A stretch of DNA of 64,000 nt from Elmis aenea (lineage: Eukaryota; Arthropoda; Insecta; Coleoptera; Elmidae): the NCBI GenBank assembly GCA_947652605.1, contig OX393579.1, positions 24,387,674 to 24,451,673 of the forward strand, given 5' to 3'. Below the pieces are notes generated by a model. It was given only the letters and a program-made list of their open reading frames with translations. It searched no databases and had not been told where the DNA came from. Position numbers and translations under genes: made by a program. Below are positions 1 to 11,483 of the stretch, piece after piece (position 1 is the first letter of the stretch; each line of letters begins with the position of its first letter).

Positions 1-416
1 TAAAATGGTATCTTATATAAGATACAATTTAAGACATAAAATAGTTCGGTGCCGCCAAATTTGTACTTTGTTAAAAGGGGTCTCTTTAAGCTTTAAGGTT
101 TAATTTTTACCCAAGGCTTAAAACTTATCAGGAAATAACGTTGTGTTAAATAAAATTTAATAAAAAATTATTTTTTCGTTTATACTCACACTATACATTT
201 GTTGAAATTAGCAATTGATAACTGCATGTTAAATTCTCCATAATGACGTCACGTTTTGACGTTGTAACAGCGGATAAAAATGTACCTAACTAAATATCCA
301 CTTGCATTTTTGCATGTAACTTTTGTTACCATGCAACCGACTTGTGACTAAAAGATTTTGACGTTTTGTTAGTTATTATTTGAAGGATATAATTTATTCG
401 TGCAGTTATCGTACCG
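1..416. other. AT-rich non-coding stretch with a CRE palindrome
   Basis: No supportable gene. The only notable short site is TGACGTCA at 244-251, the full palindromic CRE/CREB-ATF consensus; a second one occurs at 35171-35178. An 8-mer in 64 kb is close to chance frequency, so function is not implied. Confidence 0.4.
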
Positions 417-623
417 AATTACACTCGAGCTTTGTTTTTATCCTGGACAAACTTGCTTTTACTAAACTCAAGTTTAGTTGCTATTAGGCAACTCTTGATT
501 CGACAACTGTCAAAGATAAAACAACGAGTCCTACGGACAGTTTTGTCTCGTCGACTTTCATAGCAACCAAACTTTCGTAGCAACGCAAGTTTGTCCGGCT
601 AAAAACAAAGCTCTCGTGTAATT
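417..623. mobile_element. short inverted-repeat element (MITE-like)
   Basis: The left end AATTACACTCGAGCTTTGTT (417-436) is mirrored by the right end, whose reverse complement reads AATTACACGAGAGCTTTGTT. The match continues inward through GGACAAACTTGC for about 37-39 bp with few mismatches. The ~207 bp length and lack of coding potential fit a non-autonomous DNA element. No clean target duplication could be fixed at the borders, so the superfamily is unknown. It could also be a plain inverted duplication. Confidence 0.6.
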
Positions 624-1507
624 ACCCCCGAAAATTTTAAATTCCGAACCACGCCAGCAAAACGAATAGCGGTATTATCGATAAAACAACGAAATAGCGA
701 TTTATCTGTTATCTGTTACTTTATTAATATTACTAGTTAAAATAATATTGGACACCTGTGTTTTTACCACAATAATAGTGTTGTTAAAGCTGCAAAATTG
801 TGCAACCTTACGGCAATATATTTCTTCAGTGGAATATCTAGTGTAATTAAAGATTTAGTGTACGGTGCATGTTTGCAAAAGGAATTATACGAGATTCGCA
901 CGTGACTAATAAAAACATTGTCGCACTACATTAATTCATAAGGGGGACAGTATTACACTTGTTTATGGAGGGTTACTAGATATAGGCTTTAGATTGTTTA
1001 GTAGTGGTTATATGTCTATAGCTTTAGGGGATGAATCACAATATCGCTGATAATATATAGCAGAAAATTGACTAATGTTGTTTTCCATCGTCAGCTTTAT
1101 CATTTATTATTGTGTCAATTTTAGGGTTATTATTCACAGTTCTAGATTGTCATGTTTATTTTATCAATGTTTTATATCTGTCGGTAGATAAGTGATTGTT
1201 TTAATGTATACTTATATTTCTTATAAAACTGACAAAAATGCTATCTTTAGAAAAGTGACATCTTAAACTTGAACCTCGTCATATTAGCAACTTGTATTTA
1301 GTACCTATATATTTATCAGTTTTTAATCATGCAAGAAAGCTCAAAAGTTTTCTTTGTTATAGACAGAACCCCAACAAGTTTTATGTATTATTAAATAGCG
1401 AATAAAACAACATATAATGACGTACAAATAAATTTGATGCATTACATTAATAAGCTTGTCTCATATAACACTAGAATGATTTAATATCAAAATAAAATTG
1501 TACGTTT
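624..1507. other. AT-rich stretch without a recognisable gene
   Basis: No coding signal, RNA gene or repeat recognised. Confidence 0.4.
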
Positions 1508-1548
1508 TTAAATATTTCCTGTTATGTAACAAATTAAATAGGTCTTTA

Positions 1549-1735
1549 CGCACGGTAAGCAAAAAGCACACACAAACTTGACAGTGGGTTTACTATTGGC
1601 AAAAAAAACGATAAAATAGTATGTACAATGTGATCGTAGAAAAAGTACAGTACAAAACTCGAGTTGTAAAGCAATTACGCACTCGTGCGTAATATGCTTC
1701 TCACAACTGTTGTTATGTAATATACTATAATATTT
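1549..1735 (-). repeat. dispersed repeat, copy 1 (second copy at 45124-45345)
   Basis: Read on the minus strand, this block matches 45124-45345. Shared landmarks in order are TATTACATAACAA, TAATTGCTTTACAACTCG, TTTTTCTACGATCACAT and TTTTTGCTTACCGTGCGTAA. Divergence is moderate with several indels. It is not coding. At 1671-1693 it also holds a near-perfect hairpin around TTACGCAC...GTGCGTAA that the other copy lacks. The element's ends are not resolved. Confidence 0.65.
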
Positions 1736-1934
1736 ATAATAATAATTGTTTAATGTCAAAATGTATTAGGTATCTGTAGGCTATGAAGCATAAAATGTGC
1801 CTAAATGAGAGTTTTTGGGTTTGTAAATCTAAATCAAAATGGTTATTACGATCAAATTTCCAATACAAAAAAATGCTTTAATAAATTTCGTATAAGCATT
1901 CATGGTCTACTTGTTTGATATTTACTTACTAGTA

Positions 1935-2404
1935 GCCTTGACTATAATATCCTTATAGACGGCCAACCGCTATGTTAAATTTGGACGCTCATAAATGGAG
2001 ACAATAGCGCGTTACTTTTGGAGACGACCGTTATTCTAGCGTGTCGCCGTAGTAGCGCTATTGTTTTGCAGATTGATTGGTTTCTATGCTATTCAAGCAT
2101 TTCGTTTAAAAATTGAATTATTAAAAGAAATCCTATATAATCCCATTGCCGCTATGAGAAATTTGGAGGGCTCGTGAAGCTTGGCCATACCCTGTTATTT
2201 AGAGGTACCCTAGGGTACCTTAGTAGCCTCCAACAACACCGGCATCTATTGTCAAATTACATTGTTACTTTTACTTGTTACATTTACGTTAATTGGTTTG
2301 AAAATTGAATAAGTCATTTGTTTTAACCCCTAAATTTAGACAACGTGCCGTATTTGAGTAGCCCCATAAGCGTTGGCTGTCTATAAGGATATTATAGTCA
2401 AGGC
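1935..2404. mobile_element. MITE with ~30 bp terminal inverted repeats, TAGTA flanks
   Basis: The left end GCCTTGACTATAATATCCTT (from 1935) continues through ATAGACGGCCAAC. It is matched in inverse by the right end, which finishes at 2404. Both sides carry the same direct 5-mer TAGTA (1930-1934 and 2405-2409), as expected of a target duplication; the true duplication could be shorter. The 470 bp body is non-coding. It contains an 18 bp perfect palindrome around GGTACCCTAGGGTACC (2203-2220) and a second internal copy of the CCGCTATG...AAATTTGGA motif found just inside the left end. Superfamily not assigned. Confidence 0.8.
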
Positions 2405-2409
2405 TAGTA

Positions 2410-3640
2410 GGTACCATTAAAAAAAAGTTGAAAAACTACTCTTTTTTTAACATTAAATTATCGAATATATTTTTGTATTTGTTTGTAGATTTTTCCTGTA
2501 CTTATTAGTATGTTTGGTTTGTTGCGGTTATTTATACATTTAATAAGATAATTTAGTTAGTAAAGATCTCCTGGACACATTGTATGTTAACGGAAAAAAA
2601 TGAGATATTATGCTAATTTAAAAGAAAAATACAATCTAGCGTAATAAAAAAAAAAAAACGGCAATTTTTGTTTGCCACTTGTGTGAATTTAGAATTAAAT
2701 TTTAGTCGGAACATTATGCTTTTAATTAAAACATCAAAATTTACTAAAGATTTTCATTACAAATAGGTTATTCGCGATTCATTTTACTCTTTTACTGAAC
2801 TTTAGACCAAAAGCGTTAATATTTATTTTCGCTCTGTGTATAAAGTACTTACGATACATACATTAAATTAGTGTAGGTACTTGCAGCACTGAATCATCTG
2901 GTTAAACTATTACTGGTTGACAAGTCCTGCGGCTTAATTTCGACATAATTTTATAATCTGTTTTCTTAGCGGTGAATCAATTTTATAATGTAGAAACTTG
3001 GTACTAACAGCGGCAGGTCAACCGTGTACTGCATGGAATATGAGTCATCTTTCATCTCGTAATGGGATATTCCAAAAAAAATTATGACAAATTTTGATAG
3101 TTTGAATTACCTGTAATAAGCAATGTTGTTAACAATATTTCAAAACGATAATAACAAAACGTGTATAATTACTTAATGATGTTTCGGGTGACTGGGTTTT
3201 GTAGAAAAAGTAAATATCACGTTTAGGAATATTTATTCTTGAAGGTTTAATAATTTACAAGAGCAGGGGAATATCGGTGCATAGGGCAAGTAATTACAAT
3301 GTTATGAATTGTTTATTTAAAATACGCAATTGAACGTATACGGAGTACATCGGTTATTGTTCAGCCTGAAAGTTATGACACTTATTGTAAGATTGGTAAA
3401 TGTATCGATGTTTGTTTATTTACTTCATCAGATTAAAATTTGTTAATAAAAAGTGTCAAACACGAAATAGTTTCAAAATATTACTAGCTTTTATTCAGAA
3501 GTGAATCAATATATTTTCAACTAATTTTCAGAAAATAAAGAGAAAAGGACAAATTAAGAAATAAATACAAAATTTCTGGATAAGTTTTTTTTTAAATGTA
3601 ATAATTACAATTATTGTTAATTGCAAATATAGTTAAGTAT
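2410..3640. other. AT-rich stretch without a recognisable gene
   Basis: Only homopolymer runs (a poly-A near 2648) and AT-rich sequence. Nothing codes convincingly in any frame. Confidence 0.4.
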
Positions 3641-3646
3641 TATATA

Positions 3647-3776
3647 GGGTGTTCCTATATTTTCTCACTGAATTCTCGGTAATTACATGAAATACACAGT
3701 CGGTTAAACAGCAAAATTGTGTAGCTTTTGGTTGATTTCAAATCTGTCTACAAATTTTAATCTATAGAAATGTTTC
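3647..3776. repeat. degenerate end resembling the ACAGGGTG foldback family
   Basis: The text TATAGGGTGTTCC at about 3645-3657 resembles the ends of the ACAGGGTG family seen elsewhere in the window. No matching right end was located. The body may be broken by the two insertions immediately downstream (3780-4336 and 4495-5346). Confidence 0.3.
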
Positions 3777-3779
3777 TAA

Positions 3780-4336
3780 AGTCTGTTTTATACTATACTA
3801 TTTTTTTGTTTAAGAAAATCGTATACGATTTTTAATACAAAAAATTCGTTCAAGAATTTAGCATGGAAAACATGAACCATTTACATTGTACTATTTTTTG
3901 GTACGAAAACTCCAATATATTTTGGTTACTTTTTAGTAACTTTTATCATATTTTGTTGGCACCTTGAGTAACCATGTCAAATGTTTAATTTGATCACAGA
4001 ACAGAAAGCGAATCATTTTCAAATTTAACGGATATTTAACGCTTGTTCCATTCTTCATATTTATTCCTACAAAATAAATTGTGAGGGATTATAACGGTAA
4101 TAAGTAGTATTTAACATCGTTTGATTGTTTCAGTTAACCTAACCCACAAATGACATGCGGTCAGATACAGTTACAGTAGAATACGCATGCGCACATGCTA
4201 AAATTGGACGCATTTAGGGCAGGTAGTAATTTCGTACGAATTTTTCGTTCAAGATTTTTAATTTCTGATTGACACCGTACTAGAAAATCGTATACGATTT
4301 TCTTAAACGAAAAAATAGTATAGTATAAAACAGACT
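3780..4336. mobile_element. PIF/Harbinger-like MITE, TAA target duplication
   Basis: The terminal inverted repeats are about 50 bp. The left end starts AGTCTGTTTTATACTATACT and runs into AAGAAAATCGTATACGATTTT. The right end (4284-4336) is its reverse complement with very few changes. The trinucleotide TAA flanks both sides (3777-3779 and 4337-4339). A 3-bp TWA duplication is typical of PIF/Harbinger, which is the basis of the class call. The interior is 557 bp in all and non-coding, so mobilisation would have needed enzyme from elsewhere. A mariner-type TA duplication inside the TAA cannot be excluded. Confidence 0.75.
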
Positions 4337-4494
4337 TAAAGTAAGCGGAAAAATTACATTTTTATTTTTCTTTCATATCTCTTATTTCTTTTTAGGAGTA
4401 ATTTGTTTTGGAATGCTGGAAATCATAGAGGTTTTTGATGTCTTTTAAAATAATTGTTTACATTATCAGGTACTAAAAACTATGGTGTGATATA

Positions 4495-5346
4495 GGGTAA
4501 GTCCGGGATAGATGCCCCAACGGCGAAGATGCCCCATCAAAATAATTTCGTTATTAACGGACAGGTTGCGCTGGCTTTTTAAGGGTTGGTTTGTATTGCG
4601 TATGTGATTGTGTGCAGTGCTATTTTTTTTTTTAAAACCTTATTCGGGCAAGTTATTTGCAAAAATTCATTTTTAGAGCTTCACAAAATTTATCACTATG
4701 GTTTGCTTGTACACGCATATCATCATAAAGTACTTTTATCATTGTTTTTGTAGTGCAATACATTTAGGCATACAATAGGTTAGTGTTCGTGCCAAAGTAC
4801 ATATTCTGACGCAAAATTTAAATTTGATATTTGGCTGGGGCATCTATACCGGACGATCGGGGAAGATGCCCTACATGTGTTGGGTGTGGGGAAATGTACA
4901 CAAACACAAAATGGAATGATGAGTGGGTTCAGTGCATGCATTGCAACATATGGTCCCGTGAAGGCTGTTCTAAATATGAAAATCTTTGTAATTTGTGTGG
5001 AAAAATAATGACATTAAAAAGGAAATAAGTACTTAATTGTTAATATGTTTACTAAACATTTAGTTTCTGTTTATTAATTTGTAATTACATAATATTTTCG
5101 TAGGGGCATCTTTACCTATACTAGTGGGGCATCTTTGCCCGACAGTTTGGTGAAGATGGCAAATGCTCATATTTCAAGTTTTTAATTATTTGATTCATAT
5201 AAATTTATAACAGTGTAAATTTTCAACTTCAAATAAAATAATATACATAGAGTTGTCATACAGCGTAGTTACAACCATAGTTTTTACTCCTTTGTCCAGA
5301 AAATATTAGCATCTAAAAAGGTGGGGCATCTATCCCGGACTTACCC
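4495..5346 (+). mobile_element. pogo-like element with TGCCCC-rich ends, TA target
   Basis: The left end GGGTAAGTCCGGGATAGATG plus CCCCA is repeated as an inverted copy at the right end, finishing CCGGACTTACCC at 5346. TA flanks both sides (4493-4494, 5347-5348), the Tc1/mariner/pogo signature. Extra copies of the (A/T)GATGCCCC core lie just inside both ends. The 852 bp body keeps a fragment of a cysteine-rich protein (see 4858-5025). It is related by its ends to 23121-24428. The superfamily is inferred from the TA target and the protein remnants of the two copies. Confidence 0.8.
4858..5025 (+). pseudogene. PHD-like zinc-finger remnant of a pogo-type transposase
   Basis: An open stretch ending at a TAA stop encodes a compact cysteine-rich module. 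It runs C-x2-CGE-x-Y, then EWVQCMHC, then W-x3-EGC, and finally C-x2-C before a short basic tail (LKRK). This arrangement, with the WVQC signature, resembles the PHD/RING-like finger at the C-terminus of some insect pogo-type DDE transposases. Only this C-terminal piece is left, about 55 residues. The usual His before the sixth ligand is Arg here (SREGC in place of a HEGC-like motif), so metal binding is probably lost. There is no ATG start and no upstream DDE domain in the element. It lies inside the element at 4495-5346, whose TA-flanked ends support the assignment. The family call rests on motif recall and not on a search. Confidence 0.6.
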
Positions 5347-5348
5347 TA

Positions 5349-7740
5349 AGATTGTATGTAAAATGTTCTATTTGTTGATAAAAAAAATCAGTATGACGTC
5401 TATAAAAAATAAAAATGTCGACCATGGTGTAGGAAATATCTGAAGAAGCATCAAAAACCAATTTTACTGGTCGATTGCTCTCAGTCCATAGCACCAAATA
5501 CTTATTTTTGTAAATTTAGCCCTAAAAACGATAAAGATGTGACGAAAAATAACAAATCAAATTTTTTGATTTTGTATGTTGAATTTCGAAACGCTTCACA
5601 CTATTTTAAGTTTGTCAAACAAATTTTAATACAGTTTAAATTGCACATTATTTACAATACATAAGTTGGTTTAAATACTTTTGCTTTGAGGCAATAAAAA
5701 TATATTTGGTATTAAAAATGACCAAGGTTGAGGTGAGGTTTCTACCACTGGAATTAAAGATAATACACGAAAGTCTTTTCGACTGTATGATTCCATTCAG
5801 AACGTGCATAATCAAAGGTAAATGTTGTACCGTTAAAGAAATATGATGCACGTCTGTTCAGTTCACGTTCTACGATCCTTCATTAACGAAACGTACAGTT
5901 GCGTTGTAAAAGTTAAATCGAATCACGGAATAGTAACTGTTATTATAATTTTATTATGTAAATACGTTAAATATACCTAAGATGACTCCGCCCATCTTAT
6001 AATTGATTTCCAGGGTACTATTAAATAGATAAATAGGGAAATCTGAGGAGCTTTGTATTGACAAAACATAATAAAAGAAACTGGTTGGTAACAGTTTTAA
6101 TATACATAAATATATAAAAGTAAATGCCCTCTTCGAGCTGAGCTATCTGACAAATCGTGAGTACGTGCTGTGTTTAACAATATTGATCTAAAGAATACCG
6201 AAAACAGGAAATTAATACATGGATCCGAAGATCACAACAACTTTATCTATACGTTTATAAGCAAGATCTTAAGAGTAAATATTTAAACAAATAAAATTGA
6301 AGAAAAATAAACAATATTTACGTTAACATTTGAACACAATATGCAAATTTAATGTTTCAGCACATCATAGGGTTTGAACACGTTTGCTAGTCGCCCATTT
6401 TGATTTCGATTTCCGTAATTTTAGTCTTCCATGTAATCAGAGACTTATTTATGTAAAGAAAATAGTGTCTAGATCCGGTGTGTGTACTCTGCAATGAATA
6501 TCTGATAACTTGTTGTACCTATTAGTTATTGAAAATTTGTTATTAAGATGTTTTCTGATTATATAGCATAATAAGGAGATGAAGAAATCATACCGCCTTA
6601 TTTATTAACTATTAATCTCCATTCACCCGTAGCTTCCGCGAAAAAAAGGTCCATATACTTTGTACTGTGCTGTTCCCAATCAAGGCTTGCTTTCCAAGTA
6701 TTCTTACTGTGCAGAATCTGATGGAATTTCCCAGCTTTACAGTTACACAGACCGATTTCTTCAAACGATCGTTGAACGAAATGTTTCATATCAGATTTTC
6801 GTTTGTTTCCAATAGATAAACACACATACTGTGATTTTTATAAGCTGACTTTCAAAACTTTATGAACTGTGGAAATTGCAATGTTTCGTTCTCGTGAAAC
6901 AGAACGGATGATGTCCGATTTCTTTCCATAAATTATTTTACGATTAAAGCGTCTTGTCCCATATAGATAATTGTGTTGGTCCGTGTTTATTAGTGAAATA
7001 CTGAACCGTTAGCATTTATTTTCTGATATTTGTAAGCGTGTGTCGATAGCTGTTTGTTTATGAGAATCATCAACGAATGAAAAAAAATTAATCAATCTTT
7101 GGAACAGAAAAACTCATGTCTTTCATTACTTTATAATGCATTTTATTGTTACTTCTATATGTATTTATACATTTAAAATTTTGACATGTGTGTTTTTATA
7201 AAGGAGTAAAAATAATTAATTTCTCAATTCAAATTATTGCAAGATTTCTAAAGCACTTGTTTATGGATTCTGTTTATCGTATTGGTATCAAAAGACTTGC
7301 CATTATAATTGGTCAACACTTCACAAATGCAAATTTAAAAGATGCTGTAGCGCACTTCTTTATTGACATACTTCAGTGGTTAAAATAATTTAGTAAAAAA
7401 AAACTGAAGTATTGCATTTTTAAAATACATGTCTTTGGGTTCCGATATTATTTTTGATATTTCTATAATTGTTTGTACATTTTTGTTTCAGAAAAAGGTT
7501 TATTTTATTAGTCCAACATAATTATTTTTCTTTGAGCCGAATTTTGTTTGGACTACGGTGAGAATTAATGCACATATAAAATTATTGTGAAAAAATTAAA
7601 TCCCATGACAGAAACAAAACCAATGTTTTCCAAGGGGTAGTAATGATGTATTGTTTCAATGTCATTAATTATTTGATCATTTTGTCATTATTTATAATAA
7701 TTAAAAAGTAAATAAGGAAAGTTCATTTATAAGCTATTGT
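5349..7740. other. non-coding stretch, no recognisable gene
   Basis: AT-rich. A minus-strand frame at 6598-6825 (75 codons) lacks convincing splice or start signals. TTTTTATAAAGG at ~7193 looks TATA-like but stands alone. I see no repeats with recognisable ends. Confidence 0.35.
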
Positions 7741-8800
7741 ACAGGGTGGACCAAATTCGAATGTTTTAGATAATAATAGTTAACGAAAATCTGAGACCGG
7801 TCTCTTAAGATAAACACGTGCTATGAAATTTCATATTTAATTTTTCATTTTGGCACTACAGACTACAGACGAAAAATGAAATTTTATCTTTTTTAAAAAT
7901 TCACCATAAATTCATTATTTGTAAATATAGGTATAGGGTATAGGTGTTTTATAAACATTTTTATGCTTAATAAAAAAAAAATAACGACCTTAAATTTTAA
8001 GTTATGAAGTAAACTTATATACAGGATGTTTCAGACCACCCATACCAGCACTTTTATTCGATAATGCGACGCCTGACAAAGATAGGGGGAAAAAAATTAT
8101 GACAAAAGTGCATATGCAGAATTGACTGACGCTATAGCGGTTTTCGTGATTAAACCGAAAGTATCCAAACCCGGAAGTAACTTTAAAAACTTAACACAAT
8201 TATTATAATAGACAAGCAACGGTCGAAATAAAACAATTGAAGTCGGTTATTGTTTTTTCCATGGCCACCTTGATTTTTATCCTAAGATTTTGCATTTTCT
8301 TAGCTTAATCTTTAAATCTGTCATCACCTACTACGACTGCCATTTAAAAAAAAGTTGTTTTGTCAAATAACTCGTAATTAATAAATAAAAATCTGAATGT
8401 CGCCATCTTATAGAAACAAAATTTACAAAACATTTTTTCTTTGGCGTTTTTGTTTATTCGCAACAATAGCCGAGATATTTAAGTTTAAAAATTGTAATCG
8501 TTTTCGGTTTATTCGTTTTATCACGCAAGCCATGGAATTTTTAAACAAAACAAGATCTTGTTTAAAATACACTTCTAAATAGCTAACTTTTGTCCAGTTT
8601 AACCAACCTTGTATTTTCATTATTTACGGAGATAGCAATAGTGTCCCATGGACAAGTGAAACACGCTGTATATATTGTTTTAAAGGAATCTAGTAGGCCA
8701 TAACTTTTTTATAATCTTCGTATAATTAAAATTTTTGTTAATACCTATATTGACCTAAATACTAACCTAGAATTACAGGGTAACGTATTTTGATATCTCT
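7741..8800. mobile_element. ACAGGGTG foldback, partial copy, split by a second element
   Basis: Starts ACAGGGTGGACCAAATTCGA. For ~280 bp it follows the left arm of the element at 27471-28625, with shared landmarks AATAGTTA, TTTCATTTT/GGCACTACAGAC and ATGCTTAAT. The match is interrupted at 8020 by the insertion 8021-8669. It resumes at 8670 with TTTTAAAGGAATCTAGTAGG, matching TTTTTTAAATAGAATCCCTAG in the other copy. The right terminus is not found, so the distal boundary given is approximate. Confidence 0.65.
8021..8669. mobile_element. ACAGG-type element inserted in a related element, ATAT duplication
   Basis: The ends are ACAGGATGTTTCAG and, at the right, the inverse of ACAGCGTGTTTCAC. ATAT stands directly on both sides (8017-8020 and 8670-8673). 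The related copy at 27471-28625 has a single ATAT at the corresponding point, which supports a real 4-bp duplication. The right half (AACCAACCTTG... AGATAGCAAT) is shared with 38240-38634 and 50490-51187. No coding capacity is seen; the frames on both strands here are shadows. Confidence 0.75.
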
Positions 8801-10155
8801 TAATCAAGGGCGATATGTTATGTACATTTTTAAATTGTCTTTAAATAACCTTAACATTGAATTATTAGTCAGTGTTAATGCAGTATCTTAAACAAGTTTT
8901 TAGTGTAAAAAGTTTAAAAACAAGTGATAATTATTGTTTGGCTTTGAAGAAAACTGTAATAGAATAGTTACACGATTTGAAATATATTATAGTGCGACGA
9001 AATTAGCTACTACTTATTCATTGCTCTCTCTATATTCTCTTCATTCTAATTGCATTTTAGACCTAAAGAATAAAAGTATAATAAATTACTTCGTACATAA
9101 ACGATCTTAGAACAGTGTATTGTACTAAGCTCACAAAAATGTTTTCTATTCGATGTAATTCACCTCGCATACTAAAGCGCTAAATGTTGTTGCAGATGTA
9201 ATTTATTTTTGTTCGCAAATTTCCCACACTTGTCTTCTAAACATTAGATGGATGTTTCAGTGTTACAAGAATAATGTATTTTCTTTACGCTCCGTGACCT
9301 TTTTTGGCTCTTTCGAAGCCATTGTTTAATAAACAATTTTTGTTAAACATTCGCGTTGAGTCATCTCACTTTTTAATTGCGTACACCCACCCGCAATTTT
9401 ATCTCAGTCAGTTAAAAATTGTTTGGCATTACGCCGTGCGACTTATCCTTGTTTTGTGTCTAGAGATGATTCATTATCAGTTATCTTTGCGAGATGGATC
9501 TTGAGGGTGTGTCGATGCGAGTTGACTTTAACGTTACAATTGCAGTTATTTAACAGCGATCATTTATTTATAATATTTTGTTCGAAACCTTTTTATGTAC
9601 TTATTTTTGGCAGTATTTTAAAGTTACTTACTAGTAGATACTTATTACTGACGTGCATTTTTTAGTGTGGTAATGCCATTCACATGTTTTCTTAAAGAAA
9701 TATTGTAGTTTTATCATTACGCGTCAATTCTAAACACGAAATATTAAAAATATTGGTTAGGACTGCATTTTAAAGCATGTTTTTGTACAAACATATACGA
9801 CGCAGAATCCATTTCTTTCACCATAAATGCCTGCCTGCATTATACGTATGTATGTATATAGCACTCTTACTGCAGATTGAACAATTTTCGACTTTTTTAA
9901 GCCTTAATTTGGTAAAATATTCAAGGATAATACTGTATAATACTATGAGTTCAAATTTTTTTGAGCGTTGTTTGTCGGTTTCATGGAAATTTCCAATAAT
10001 TTCACGTCACAAATTTTTAGGAAATTTGTTAGCTTTTAGCGGTAATTACTCGTTGATTGGTATCGTACTTCCTAGCTCTTATACTGAATCTAATTTTGTG
10101 TTCCATATGGACGGACAAACATTAGCAAGTCAATGTAACACACCCCCAATTATTG
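8801..10155. other. AT-rich stretch without a recognisable gene
   Basis: The largest open frame (9777-10163, 128 codons) has chance-like composition and runs into a transposon. A lone ACAGGGTAACG at about 8776 resembles the ACAGGGTG ends, with no partner found. Confidence 0.35.
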
Positions 10156-10163
10156 ATCAATAG

Positions 10164-11475
10164 CAGGGTTGGGCCGATTTAAATCAATTGATTTAAATCA
10201 CGATTTAAATAAGCTGATTATTTAAAATTAAAATCGTGATTTAAATCAAATTTTGTTTTCATGATTTAACGTCACATATAAATTAAATGCACGCTTTACT
10301 TCCAACCGCTAGTAAAATACGCCGGAAATATTGCCTATTGGCTTCTTATAGATCGGGGAGAAAAATAAAGTCTCGATGGGAATTTTCTTGTTAGAGACGC
10401 ATTCCGGTAGATTTTAAATTTTCACAATAATTTTTAATTTTACGGTCGAAAGATCTACAGCGTCATTTAAAAAGTCTGCAATAATTGGAAAAGTTTGTTA
10501 TTATCGATTTCTCAGGAAATTTTATTCTAAATCTAATTTAAAAGATGAAAAAAAAATTATGACACTAGATTTTAACGATTTTAAAAATATTTGCAAAAGA
10601 CTTACAAAAAAAACATCTTGGGGAAAAATTGTTTAGAAATCAAAAATATGACAATACGAAATTTGACAATACGAAATTTGACGTTAAAATTTCATATTTG
10701 TATTTTATAATAGTGTCAACATTCAAAAAGTTTGCAACGAATAAAAAAGTTTTTATTATCGATTTCTCGGAAAATTTTAATCTTGAGAATAGTTGGTGCA
10801 TGGTATAAAACAAATTTTAAGTTAAAAAAAAAACTCGATACAAATTCATACGACACTAGCTTAGCGATTTTAGAAATATTCGAAAGATTAAAGTGCCCTT
10901 ATTTTAAGTTTAAAAAAAAAACTAATGAGTAAAGGATATTTTATATTGAGCAAAATTTTTAAATTCTAAACATTTTTTAACTTTTTTAAAATTCCTTAAA
11001 TAAGGGCACTTTTTGGATGTTAAAATTACTTCAAAAATAAAACTTGAAATTTTAACGTCATATTTCACCTTTGGTCATATTTTTGAATTCTATAAAGTTT
11101 TTTTTTGCAACTCTTAAAATAAGGCCCCTTCACGCTTGTGAATATTTCTGAAATCGCTAAAATCTGGCATCGTATACATTTTTGTGATTTTTTTCCCATC
11201 TTTTAATTAGTTTAGGTCATCCACCAACTTTTAACAGGAATAAAAGTTTCTGAGAAATTTATAGGAAAAAACTTTTTGATTTGTTGATACTTTTTGAATG
11301 ACGCTGTATCGAAGATGTAATGCAGCGTGAATAATGAATAAATTAAATGTAAAAACGGAAAATAGTCAAGTTTCTTAAAAAAAAATAAAAAATTCGTGTT
11401 TTTTTTTGATTTTTTAGATTTATAAGTCAATGATTTTTATTTTTTTGAATAAAAATCTAATTTTGCTTAACCCTG
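10164..11475. mobile_element. non-autonomous hAT element, perfect 8-bp target duplication
   Basis: The left end CAGGGTTGGGC and right end GCTTAACCCTG are hAT-like short inverted termini. They are flanked by identical ATCAATAG at 10156-10163 and 11476-11483. The subterminal region repeats GATTTAAATC several times, plausible transposase-binding repeats. The interior has no transposase. It holds repeated modules: a block near 10443-10610 recurs at 10711-10890 in direct orientation and again inverted near 11040-11290, and AGTGCCCTTATTTTAAG (about 10890) is inverted at AAATAAGGGCACTTT (10996). Length 1312 bp. Confidence 0.88.
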
Positions 11476-11483
11476 ATCAATAG

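Noticed and set aside
6598..6825. 75-codon minus-strand frame with fairly protein-like composition
   Set aside because: No convincing acceptor or promoter, no recognised family; could be a pseudo-exon but evidence is too weak to list as a gene.
9777..10163. 128-codon + strand open frame
   Set aside because: Composition follows local base bias, no motif or splice support, and its last codons run up to the hAT target duplication.
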